A DNA stretch of 64,000 nt, from IMG/VR virus record IMGVR_UViG_3300003323_000115, positions 1 to 64,000 of that record; one strand, 5' to 3'. The translations under genes and the position numbers were made by a program. Below, in pieces: positions 13,802-21,134 of this stretch. The DNA comes from a virus. Within the stretch, counting starts at the first letter, position 1, and every line of letters starts with the position of its first letter. Below the pieces are notes generated by a model that saw nothing but the letters and a program-made list of their open reading frames with translations, was not told the origin of the DNA and searched no databases.

Positions 13802-14159
13802 AAAGGCAAGCATCAGTCCACCTGTCTATTACTACCGTTATGACGATGTACGGTACTCAAGTGGTGTGGATGAATTCGACAATCCACTCCCCGGCTATCA
13901 GCTAAAAGTGGAACTCACCAAAGTACGTGTGCACCACTTCACACCTTCTGGTGTTCGCTTTGACAATGGCGTGTTCATGTTGAACAAGGCCACAAAGCGC
14001 TATGCGTGTGCAACAGAAGCAGAGGCCAAGGCCTCATTCATCGCACGCAAGAAGCGCCAAATCGAGATTCACAAAGGCCGTATCGAGCAAGCGCTCAAGG
14101 CAATGAAGCTCGTAGGTGCTCCCGTCCCTGCCCATCTTCACATGAACCTATTCACATGA
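13779..14159 (+). CDS. hypothetical protein (126 aa)
   Basis: Overlaps the preceding gene by 23 bases. Beta-rich aromatic N-terminal half (PPVYYYRYDDVRYSSGVDEFDNPLPGYQL) and a basic C-terminal helix (EAKASFIARKKRQIEIHKGRIEQALKAMKL). No family recognised. The VWA gene starts in its stop (ATGA). Confidence 0.66.
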   Translation: MSAFGWPEKASISPPVYYYRYDDVRYSSGVDEFDNPLPGYQLKVELTKVRVHHFTPSGVRFDNGVFMLNKATKRYACATEAEAKASFIARKKRQIEIHKGRIEQALKAMKLVGAPVPAHLHMNLFT

Positions 14160-15286
14160 CTTTCAAATCCATCCCCCAATCGGAGATCACCGAAGAACTG
14201 ACCCGTGGTCTCGACCGCGTACAAGGACAGGTCTTCATCGGCAAGGCAGCTGCCTTCCTTGGTTCCCTCATGGGGGGGACAGAGGTCATCTGGACTCGTG
14301 ACATCCCCACTGCTTGTACCAACGGTATCAACATCTGGTGGAACCCGGACTTCTTCAAGCAAGGTTCTCTGAACCTGAATAAGGCCGTCATCGTTCACGA
14401 GCTCTGGCACATCGCTCGTCTACACGTGCTTCGTCGTGGTTCCCGTGATCCAGACATCTGGACCAGGGCCTGCGACTATGTGCAGAACGCAGACATGGTG
14501 GACGATGGTTTCGTCTTCGAAGGCTTTCCAGCTTTGCTAGATAAGCAATACAAGGGCATGGCCGAGGAAGCGGTCTATGACCTGCTTATGCAGATGAAGT
14601 TGCCACCTATGCCCGATGAACTCAAGGACATGGGTTTCGAACCAACGGACGAAGAACGCAACATCGTGCTGAACAAGGTCATCACCGCTGTACAAGCAGC
14701 GCACATGGCCAATGATGCAGGGAGCATTCCAGGCAACATCAGCGAGATGATCAACAAGTTCCTGACGCCAATCGTCCCTTGGCAGAAGCTCTTGCATGAC
14801 TTCTTTCAGGATCTGCAAGACACCCGCTACTCGTGGGCTCGCCCCAATCGTCGGTACACAGACGTGTATCTGCCTTCAAGGGTAGAAGACGAGGGACGCC
14901 TGCAACATCTCAGATACTACTGCGATGTGTCAGGTTCGATCAGCTCTGCTGATGCGCTTCGATTCAACTCGGAACTCAAGTTCGTGCATGACACCTTCCG
15001 CCCCAAGCGTCTTACTGCTGTGCAGTTCGATACGCACATCCAAAAAGAGGATGAATGGACTGATGAGGATGGCTTCAACGAAGTCGAAATCATCGGTCGT
15101 GGCGGTACATCGCTGGATTGTGTCCAACAGGACATCATCAAGCACAGGCCTACAGCAGCGATCATCTTTAGTGATCTCTACTGTTCACCAATGGGTCCCA
15201 TCCCCAAGGACATTCCTGTCATTTGGGTCGTTGTCAACAATGCCGGGGCTACCGTGCCTTACGGTAAGAAGATTCACATCACATGA
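14156..15286 (+). CDS. VWA-like metallopeptidase-type protein (N4 gp25-like)
   Basis: 376 residues. The N-terminal part has a zinc-protease motif HELWHIAR (H81-E82-x2-H85) in the setting VIVHELWHIARLHVLR, as in putative metallopeptidase domains. The C-terminal part is a VWA domain with a MIDAS motif YCDVSGSIS (D257-x-S-x-S) and RGGTSLDC as the conserved Thr region. This zinc-domain plus VWA architecture pairs with MoxR-type ATPases and is found in N4 gp25. In this phage MoxR is encoded at 12262. Longer upstream starts would overlap the preceding gene heavily; the ATGA overlap decides the start. Confidence 0.86.
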   Translation: MTFKSIPQSEITEELTRGLDRVQGQVFIGKAAAFLGSLMGGTEVIWTRDIPTACTNGINIWWNPDFFKQGSLNLNKAVIVHELWHIARLHVLRRGSRDPDIWTRACDYVQNADMVDDGFVFEGFPALLDKQYKGMAEEAVYDLLMQMKLPPMPDELKDMGFEPTDEERNIVLNKVITAVQAAHMANDAGSIPGNISEMINKFLTPIVPWQKLLHDFFQDLQDTRYSWARPNRRYTDVYLPSRVEDEGRLQHLRYYCDVSGSISSADALRFNSELKFVHDTFRPKRLTAVQFDTHIQKEDEWTDEDGFNEVEIIGRGGTSLDCVQQDIIKHRPTAAIIFSDLYCSPMGPIPKDIPVIWVVVNNAGATVPYGKKIHIT

Positions 15287-15615
15287 AACATCCGACTCGT
15301 CCCAATCAGAAGTGTCGAGTGATCAAGACTTCCAGTCCCCGTGGCATTGCCGTGGGTCTGGAGGTGTTCACTCGCTGGTCCCACAACGAAGAACTCCGCC
15401 TCGACAAAGTCGAAAACGGCAAGGTCGTTGGTGTGGAGAACTTGGGCATGGTTTGGCGTGTGCAAGGCCCTGGCCTTGTCAACGTACCCAAGCATCCCGG
15501 AATGCTGGGCAAGGTGCCCGCAGACCAAGCTGACTTCCCTGCTGTCTGGCTCGAAGTGATCGAAGAGCCCGGTCAGGTGAAGACGAACCAAGAACACAAG
15601 GAACTCTCGCAATGA
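15283..15615 (+). CDS. hypothetical protein (110 aa)
   Basis: The start overlaps the VWA stop (ATGA). Small beta-rich product: basic N-terminus (MKHPTRPNQKCRVIKTS), SPRGIAVGLEVFTRW, a central VWRVQGPGL and a polar tail. It resembles small SH3-like barrel proteins of phages by layout only; no family recognised. The next gene starts in its stop. Confidence 0.65.
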   Translation: MKHPTRPNQKCRVIKTSSPRGIAVGLEVFTRWSHNEELRLDKVENGKVVGVENLGMVWRVQGPGLVNVPKHPGMLGKVPADQADFPAVWLEVIEEPGQVKTNQEHKELSQ

Positions 15616-16250
15616 TCTACAACGGTCACTCTCTCATCAACACCAAGGTGATCACTCCGATGTTCCTGGAGAAGCACCAGCACAAGGAGTCCGGCACGAG
15701 CTACGGTCTGGGTGAAGCGGGTTATGACATCCGCATCAAGCAAGGCGTTCACTTCGTGCCGCATCCTCTGGAGCGTTTCCAGTTTGCCAACGAGGTGCAA
15801 GATGGTCACAAAGTGACCACCCGTTTTGGACGCTTCGTATTGGCCTCTGCCATCGAGCACTTCCAGATGCCCGAGCATCTCGTGGCCATCGTCCACGACA
15901 AGTCCACCTGGGCACGTCGTGGCCTCTCTGTTTTCAACACCGTGATCGAGCCCGGCTGGCACGGTTTCCTTACCCTGGAGCTTGTCTACCATGGTTCCGA
16001 AGAGCTTTACATCCCCGCTGGAAGTGGCATTGCACAAGTCGTCTTCCACGGTACTTCACAGCCAGCTCGGTATGACGGCAAGTACCAGGGACAAGCGGAC
16101 GAGCCTGTTTGTGCAAGACATGGTGGGCACAAAGATGCGATTGATGGTGACGCAAACGTTACTACTTCAAAATGCCCCGAGTGCTCGGAGATCCTCTCAA
16201 CTTGCCCGAGTGGACTCGTTTGCAAGAACGGCCATGGCTTCGGTTACTGA
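15612..16250 (+). CDS. dcd: dCTP deaminase-like protein with C-terminal Cys-rich tail
   Basis: 212 residues, trimeric dUTPase/dCTP deaminase fold. Visible motifs: GEAGYDIRI (N-terminal), DKSTWARRGL (catalytic Ser/Arg loop), VIEPGWHGFLTLEL (catalytic Glu), GSGIAQVVF and YDGKYQGQ (C-terminal nucleotide lid). It would turn dCTP into dUTP for thymidylate synthesis by the ThyX encoded at 17548. The tail after about residue 165 is unusual: CARHGG, then CPEC and CPSGLVCKNGHG could form a small zinc ribbon. The enzyme core is near full length for the family. Overlaps neighbours on both sides. Confidence 0.85.
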   Translation: MIYNGHSLINTKVITPMFLEKHQHKESGTSYGLGEAGYDIRIKQGVHFVPHPLERFQFANEVQDGHKVTTRFGRFVLASAIEHFQMPEHLVAIVHDKSTWARRGLSVFNTVIEPGWHGFLTLELVYHGSEELYIPAGSGIAQVVFHGTSQPARYDGKYQGQADEPVCARHGGHKDAIDGDANVTTSKCPECSEILSTCPSGLVCKNGHGFGY

Positions 16251-16485
16251 CGAAGGCCTCTGCGAGCGGTGCAGAGAGCCCAATGGATGGCGTTTTATCG
16301 ATCCTGAACACAAGTACCTATGTGGTCCTTGTTCGGAATCGAAAGACGCCTCTTACCTCGGCAATCACTACCGCTACACAAAGAAATGTTCTGGTAGCAA
16401 TTGCAGCACCCTTGGGGTGGTGAACTATCACTCCAAGGATGAAGACTTGTTCTACTGCGGCGCCTCACCTCGCTGCATTCCTTAG
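16234..16485 (+). CDS. small multi-cysteine zinc-finger-like protein (83 aa)
   Basis: Contains CERCREPNGW, YLCGPC, KKCSGSNC and FYCGASPRC, four Cys pairs that could hold two zinc ions. Overlaps the end of the preceding gene by 17 bases in another frame. No specific family recognised. The start is uncertain, since its ribosome site is weak. Confidence 0.62.
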   Translation: MASVTDEGLCERCREPNGWRFIDPEHKYLCGPCSESKDASYLGNHYRYTKKCSGSNCSTLGVVNYHSKDEDLFYCGASPRCIP

Positions 16486-16494
16486 GAGTTCACC

Positions 16495-16983
16495 ATGCAT
16501 GCAAAAGACACCCTGATCCGTTTGAAAGAATGGATCCTCAATGGCACTTATAACGGTGTCGTCACACAGCCCACAGAGATGGTGGAGAAGATCGATGCAG
16601 TACTGGCCTTGCCAGCTGACATCAATGAGGCGGAGGTCCACAAGGCCATCAAGCCACATCTGTCACCAACTCTCCAGGGCAAGGTCATGGGTGCTCTTCG
16701 TCAAGTGCTGGACATGTACCAGCCCGCTGCTACGAAGCATTCAATGCTGCATCGTGCCACTCAGGTGCACAACGCAGTCATCACCCTCATGGAAGATGAG
16801 ATCCTCGGTGCTGAAGGCTCAGTGCATGCGATCAGCATGCGAGTCGATCTCTGGGAAGAGGTCGTTCAAGCTGTGAAGCGTGATCGTGAAGCAGCACAGG
16901 CTCTTCGCTACGCTGGCCTGCACATGGTGCATACCGTGCATGGCTATGCGGTGAAGCCCCTGGAAAAAATCACCACTCGTTGA
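16495..16983 (+). CDS. hypothetical helical protein (162 aa)
   Basis: Starts MHAKDTLIRLKEWILNGTYNG behind TTAGGAGTTCACC. The product is predicted all-helical with an even charge spread (AVLALPADINEAEVHKAI, HRATQVHNAVITLMEDEIL, WEEVVQAVKRDREAAQALRYA). No family recognised. Confidence 0.68.
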   Translation: MHAKDTLIRLKEWILNGTYNGVVTQPTEMVEKIDAVLALPADINEAEVHKAIKPHLSPTLQGKVMGALRQVLDMYQPAATKHSMLHRATQVHNAVITLMEDEILGAEGSVHAISMRVDLWEEVVQAVKRDREAAQALRYAGLHMVHTVHGYAVKPLEKITTR

Positions 16984-16984
16984 G

Positions 16985-17185
16985 ATGAAGTGCCCTACAT
17001 GTGGGGGCAGCACTGAAGTGCGTGCCACCCGTGGAGAAGAGCGCCATCGTCAATGCAAAGCTGACTCCACTCATCGTTTCGTAACGATTGAGATCATCCT
17101 ATTCACTGGTGCTCGTCGTCCTGGACGACCTTCTAAACAGAAGAGCACGAAGGACCAGATGAAGCGTTGGTCAAACCTGTCTTAA
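16985..17185 (+). CDS. NrdR-type zinc ribbon with AT-hook-like tail (66 aa)
   Basis: N-terminal MKCPTCGGSTEVRATRGEE...RQCKADSTHRFVTIE matches the zinc-ribbon layout of the NrdR N-terminus, with the second pair reduced (C...H). The tail GARRPGRPSKQKS holds the AT-hook core RPGRP. A nucleic-acid-binding regulator is likely; the NrdR ATP-cone is absent. The start is one base after the preceding stop. Confidence 0.72.
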   Translation: MKCPTCGGSTEVRATRGEERHRQCKADSTHRFVTIEIILFTGARRPGRPSKQKSTKDQMKRWSNLS

Positions 17186-17194
17186 GGAACCAAG

Positions 17195-17548
17195 ATGAAA
17201 GACACTGAAGATGTTTACATCGGGTGCGATCCGGGTACTTCCGCAACGGTACTTGTCAGAGCTTCTCTGACTGGTAGAGCAGTGCAGGTGATCATCTTGG
17301 ATGAAGTCACCCTGATGAGCGAAGAGTTCAAGGAAGCAGCAAAGCAATTGCTCGAAGAGGCAAAGCAAAGTCTCTTACAACAGGATCTTTCGGCCTTGGA
17401 AGAGCGCATCTTGGCTCACCAAGATCTGCCCTACATCAACGACATCAGTTGGCCTTGTAAGGCCGCTGTGGAAGTTAAGCCCAAACACAACCCACACCCC
17501 AAGGCGAAAGCCAAACTCCCCTACTACCACCAAAGAAGGCGTTTCTGA
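17195..17548 (+). CDS. hypothetical protein (117 aa)
   Basis: The ATG directly follows the recurrent GAACCAAG element. Residues 5-33 look like an actin/RNase-H-type start (VYIGCDPGTSATVLVRASL), a D-x-G-T-S loop. A coiled-coil stretch follows (SEEFKEAAKQLLEEAKQSLLQ), then a basic Pro/Lys-rich end (KPKHNPHPKAKAKLPYYHQRRRF). Too short for a complete RNase-H-fold enzyme. Function unknown. The ThyX start overlaps its stop. Confidence 0.62.
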   Translation: MKDTEDVYIGCDPGTSATVLVRASLTGRAVQVIILDEVTLMSEEFKEAAKQLLEEAKQSLLQQDLSALEERILAHQDLPYINDISWPCKAAVEVKPKHNPHPKAKAKLPYYHQRRRF

Positions 17549-18465
17549 TGACCATCACTGCCCGCATCATTGCTGACTCGATCAGCAATCAAGACATCCG
17601 CATGACGACGCTCCTGCTTCGTTATCCGCGATTCATCCACGCCGAACTGCTGACGCACAAGGACTTGTCCCGTTCGTCCAGCAGCAGCCGTGCCATTCCC
17701 ACTGCGAAGCTCATCGAGGACATGCGCCGTGATCCGGCCATGCCGAGCTACTGGGGCAGCAACAAGGCTGGCATGCAAGCTGGTGCCGAACTGGATCCCG
17801 ATCTGATCGCCTACTCGAAAGAGACGTGGATTGAAGGCATGGAGAAGGCCATCAGCATTGCTGTGGCACTCCAAGCTGTGGGCCTGCATAAGCAGATCGC
17901 CAACCGTGTGCTGGAGCCCTTCTCTCACATCAACGTGCTGGTGACAGCCACTCGCTGGAACAACACGTTCTCTCTTCGTCGTCACGAAGCAGCACAGCCG
18001 GAGATCCACGAACTCTTCGACCGGATCTACGAAGCCATGGAAGGCAGCGTCCCACGTTTCCTGTGTCCTGGTGAATGGCACATGCCGTTCGCTGATGACC
18101 AACAGTCGTGGGAGGATGCCAGAGCATTCCTGAAAGAAGGTCGCATCATCCGCAGCGAACCAACCATCGAGGAAATCCGTGGTGTTCTGCTGAAGGTCAG
18201 CACGGCCCGCTGTGCTCGCACCAGCTACATGACCTTCGAAGGCAAGCGTTCCACGGTTGCTGACGATGTGGCTCTGTACCGCAAGCTCATCGAGAGCAAA
18301 CCGGTGCATGCAAGCCCCAGCGAGCATCAAGGTACGCCGGACACCCAGTACGAGACCGACGCCTTCCCTGGCGCACTCGAATGGGAGAACCCCGAGCGCC
18401 ATGGCAACCTGCACGGATGGATCCAGCATCGCAAGCTGATCCATGGCGAATATGTTCGTAGTTGA
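17548..18465 (+). CDS. thyX: flavin-dependent thymidylate synthase ThyX
   Basis: 305 residues. ThyX makes dTMP from dUMP with FAD and methylene-tetrahydrofolate. The signature region is HAELLTHKDLSRSSSSSRA (31-49), the phage-type form of the RHRxxSxxxxSxR motif with HKDLSR in place of RHR. Supporting segments are NRVLEPFSHINVLVTATRWNNTF and the later ARCARTSY. Together with the deaminase at 15612 it gives a dCTP to dUTP/dUMP to dTMP route. N4-type phages carry a ThyX in this region. The gene overlaps the previous stop by one base. Confidence 0.93.
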   Translation: MTITARIIADSISNQDIRMTTLLLRYPRFIHAELLTHKDLSRSSSSSRAIPTAKLIEDMRRDPAMPSYWGSNKAGMQAGAELDPDLIAYSKETWIEGMEKAISIAVALQAVGLHKQIANRVLEPFSHINVLVTATRWNNTFSLRRHEAAQPEIHELFDRIYEAMEGSVPRFLCPGEWHMPFADDQQSWEDARAFLKEGRIIRSEPTIEEIRGVLLKVSTARCARTSYMTFEGKRSTVADDVALYRKLIESKPVHASPSEHQGTPDTQYETDAFPGALEWENPERHGNLHGWIQHRKLIHGEYVRS

Positions 18466-18613
18466 TCTTTGGATCGGCGATGAACTGATCGACTCTCACA
18501 CTGTGAAGTATGAGAGTGAATGCATCAACATCGGAGAGCGTCACGTCATGAAGCACAGTGACGATGACTCCGATGAAGATTGCCAACCATCCTTCTCTTG
18601 GTACCCCCTGTAG
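18452..18613 (+). CDS. acidic hypothetical protein (53 aa)
   Basis: Starts MFVVDLWIGDELIDSHTVKY inside the last codons of thyX. The second half is acidic (KHSDDDSDEDC) and ends PSFSWYPL. The beta-hairpin start and acidic tail could bind a basic partner or mimic DNA; the function is unknown. Confidence 0.55.
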   Translation: MFVVDLWIGDELIDSHTVKYESECINIGERHVMKHSDDDSDEDCQPSFSWYPL

Positions 18614-18664
18614 AAGGTCTTTCCCCCTCTCACATCAACTTCATTTCTGAACCAAGGAATTCAA

Positions 18665-21127
18665 ATGGAAGTCTCCCACGTCAACGACCACGTGACACAC
18701 GCTGTCATCGGTGGTGGTGAAAACATCAGCTTCGGGATCTCCGACAGTGCTGAGTTTTTCAACATCCTGTCGAGCACGCTCTACAAGGATCAGTACCTTG
18801 CTGTGATTCGTGAAGTCCTGTGCAATGCATGGGACGCACACATTGCAGCAGGTAAGCAGGGCATCCCTGTCACCATCACCCTGACCAATGAAGAATTCGT
18901 GATCCGTGACTATGGTTCGGGCATCCCTCACGAACTCATTGGACCGATCTACACCGTCTATGGCAACTCCACCAAGAAGCACGACGGTAAGCAGACCGGT
19001 GGCTTCGGCCTGGGCTGCAAGGCACCCTTTGCTTACACGGACCACTTCGAGGTGATCTCGTGGAGCCAAGGACAGAAGTCTGTTTACAACGTCAGCAAGT
19101 CTGCTGCCGAGGTGATGGGCAAGCCGGGCATGAAGTTGATCCAGCAATTCCCTTGCGGCACGGAAACGGGCCTGCAAGTTCGCATCAAGCTCAAGACCAG
19201 CTACGACCGATCCAAGTTCTATGAACTGATCAAGATGATCACCCGCAACGGTGACATGAACATCGAGCTCAATAAGGAAGCGTTGCCACGCATCCCCTTC
19301 GGGAAGATGCAGCTGGACTTCCTCATCACCGGTCGGCCGCTCACTGGTGATGCAAATCAGCACATCTTGCTGCGATACGGCAACGTGATCTACCCGATCA
19401 CGCAGCACGAGTCGTACTGCGAGGTGTACAAGCAGGCCAAGAAAATCATCGACACACTCGGTGGTGGTATGTACAGCCAACGCAGCTACTACTTGGTGCT
19501 GCAAGCTCCGCCTCACTCCATCAGTGTGACTCCCAGCCGGGAGGAACTCTCGATGCAAGAGCACACCATCAAGACGCTGGACAAGCTCCTGAACGTGTGG
19601 CTCGACCGCTTCCACAAGCACTACAGGGGCGAGGTGGAAAACCTGCTCGAAGAGTGCATCGACCGTGTGTGGAAGGAGAAGAAGTACAACGAGTTGTTGA
19701 CCGAGGACAAGAGAATCCCCGGCAACGTGGTGGAGCACCTCACTAGCGACAACGTGATCACAACCATTCCCTCCTTGGTTCGTTATCACGCAGCCCGTGA
19801 GTATCCGAAGGGCTACCGCCAGACGGAAATCATCAAGCGTCTCAACGTGATGATCGAAGGCAAGTGGGGCAACCTTGGGCTGCTTCAGAGCTACCGTGCT
19901 CTGGTGCAACTGCACGGTACCGAGGCCTACCCACAGGACATGAAGTGGTTCCATGACCACATCGTGAGTCCTCTGACTCGTCGCATGGCCAACAACGACA
20001 TGATGGATCCATCTCGTCTACTTGTGCTGGGCTGGAATGTGGCTGGTGGTGACTACCGTCTGACCAGTTCCAAGAGCAGCAAGGAGATGCTCCAGCCCGT
20101 GACGGCTCTGACAAGCATCGCCGTCGAACGCATGTGGCCGTTCATTCGCAACATCGTTGTCATCTCGTACACACGAGGTGATGTGGCTGAGCGTCTGCGT
20201 AGCTTCCCTGAGATCAGAGATCAAGGTGGCGGCATGAACTACGGTCTGATGGTCTACATCGTGCCCCGAAACAGTGACAAAGCCAAAGCAGCAAAGGACT
20301 ACTTCAACAGTCTGCATGGTGTGAAGGTGATCGATCTGACGGTGGCAGCAGCTTGGGAATCCAAGGAAATTGCCGATCCGGCACCCCGCGTCTACACCAA
20401 ACGCAAGAAGCAGGTGGGTTGGCCCTCGATCAAATCCATCATCAACAAATACGGCTCCATTTCCATGGAACTTGGACGAAGCGAAGATGCGGCTCGTATC
20501 GAGAAGCCGGAGTGGTATACGTTCTTGACCACCAAGACGAAAAGCATACCGGAACCTCAATCCCTTGATCGCTTTAACAAACTGGAGACCATGGCCATCC
20601 TTGAGCTCTTTGGTTCCACTGGAGCAATCTGCCTCAGCAAGATCCAAGAAGAAAAACTCAAGGAAGCGGGAGCGTTGCCTATCGCGGACTTTGTTCGTGA
20701 CAAGGTGATTGAGTACGTGAGCGAAAGCGAACCGATCTGTGCCTACTTTCAAGAGCACAGTGAGTTCGTACACATGCGTGATCGCGGCGAGATCCTGGAG
20801 ATGGTCTGCCATGTGCAAGCATTGCGTGATCACTTCCAACTGGGTCAAGGCACGTCCATGGACGACAGGCGTTACTTGCGTCTGTGGGAAGACGTGAAGT
20901 CATACTGTCTCCATGGTTGGAGAAACCACAAGCCAGCTGAAGAGCTGAACAAAGCAATTGAGGAACATCCAACGAACCCTTTGTTGCTGAAAGCACGAGC
21001 CGTAATCGAAGAGAGCGACATGCTGCCCTTCATCGACACGAGCTACATGAAGTCCGCCTTGAATGGGCGTGATGCGAACCTTCGTAAGAAGGCCCTGGAC
21101 CTTTTCATTACTGCTATCAACAGTTAG
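18665..21127 (+). CDS. rIIA: rIIA-like protein (GHKL ATPase fold)
   Basis: 820 residues. The N-terminal GHKL/HATPase fold is clear: N-box VLCNAWDAHI (N54, D57), G1 box RDYGSGIP (81-87) and G2 TGGFGLGCKAPF (111-122). The remaining 650 residues are helical with a topoisomerase-like transducer region. T4 rIIA and relatives are linked to membrane events, lysis inhibition and exclusion; rIIA-type proteins occur in N4-type phages. The rIIB-like gene follows, as in T4. The start is preceded by CTGAACCAAGGA. Confidence 0.9.
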   Translation: MEVSHVNDHVTHAVIGGGENISFGISDSAEFFNILSSTLYKDQYLAVIREVLCNAWDAHIAAGKQGIPVTITLTNEEFVIRDYGSGIPHELIGPIYTVYGNSTKKHDGKQTGGFGLGCKAPFAYTDHFEVISWSQGQKSVYNVSKSAAEVMGKPGMKLIQQFPCGTETGLQVRIKLKTSYDRSKFYELIKMITRNGDMNIELNKEALPRIPFGKMQLDFLITGRPLTGDANQHILLRYGNVIYPITQHESYCEVYKQAKKIIDTLGGGMYSQRSYYLVLQAPPHSISVTPSREELSMQEHTIKTLDKLLNVWLDRFHKHYRGEVENLLEECIDRVWKEKKYNELLTEDKRIPGNVVEHLTSDNVITTIPSLVRYHAAREYPKGYRQTEIIKRLNVMIEGKWGNLGLLQSYRALVQLHGTEAYPQDMKWFHDHIVSPLTRRMANNDMMDPSRLLVLGWNVAGGDYRLTSSKSSKEMLQPVTALTSIAVERMWPFIRNIVVISYTRGDVAERLRSFPEIRDQGGGMNYGLMVYIVPRNSDKAKAAKDYFNSLHGVKVIDLTVAAAWESKEIADPAPRVYTKRKKQVGWPSIKSIINKYGSISMELGRSEDAARIEKPEWYTFLTTKTKSIPEPQSLDRFNKLETMAILELFGSTGAICLSKIQEEKLKEAGALPIADFVRDKVIEYVSESEPICAYFQEHSEFVHMRDRGEILEMVCHVQALRDHFQLGQGTSMDDRRYLRLWEDVKSYCLHGWRNHKPAEELNKAIEEHPTNPLLLKARAVIEESDMLPFIDTSYMKSALNGRDANLRKKALDLFITAINS

Positions 21128-21134
21128 GAAACAC

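Noticed and set aside
17195-17548. Actin or RNase-H type enzyme from the DPGTS motif
   Set aside because: The rest of the fold is missing in 117 residues, so only a resemblance is noted.
18641-19960. Leftward open frame of 439 codons
   Set aside because: Antisense to the GHKL part of the rIIA-like gene, whose motifs are clear.
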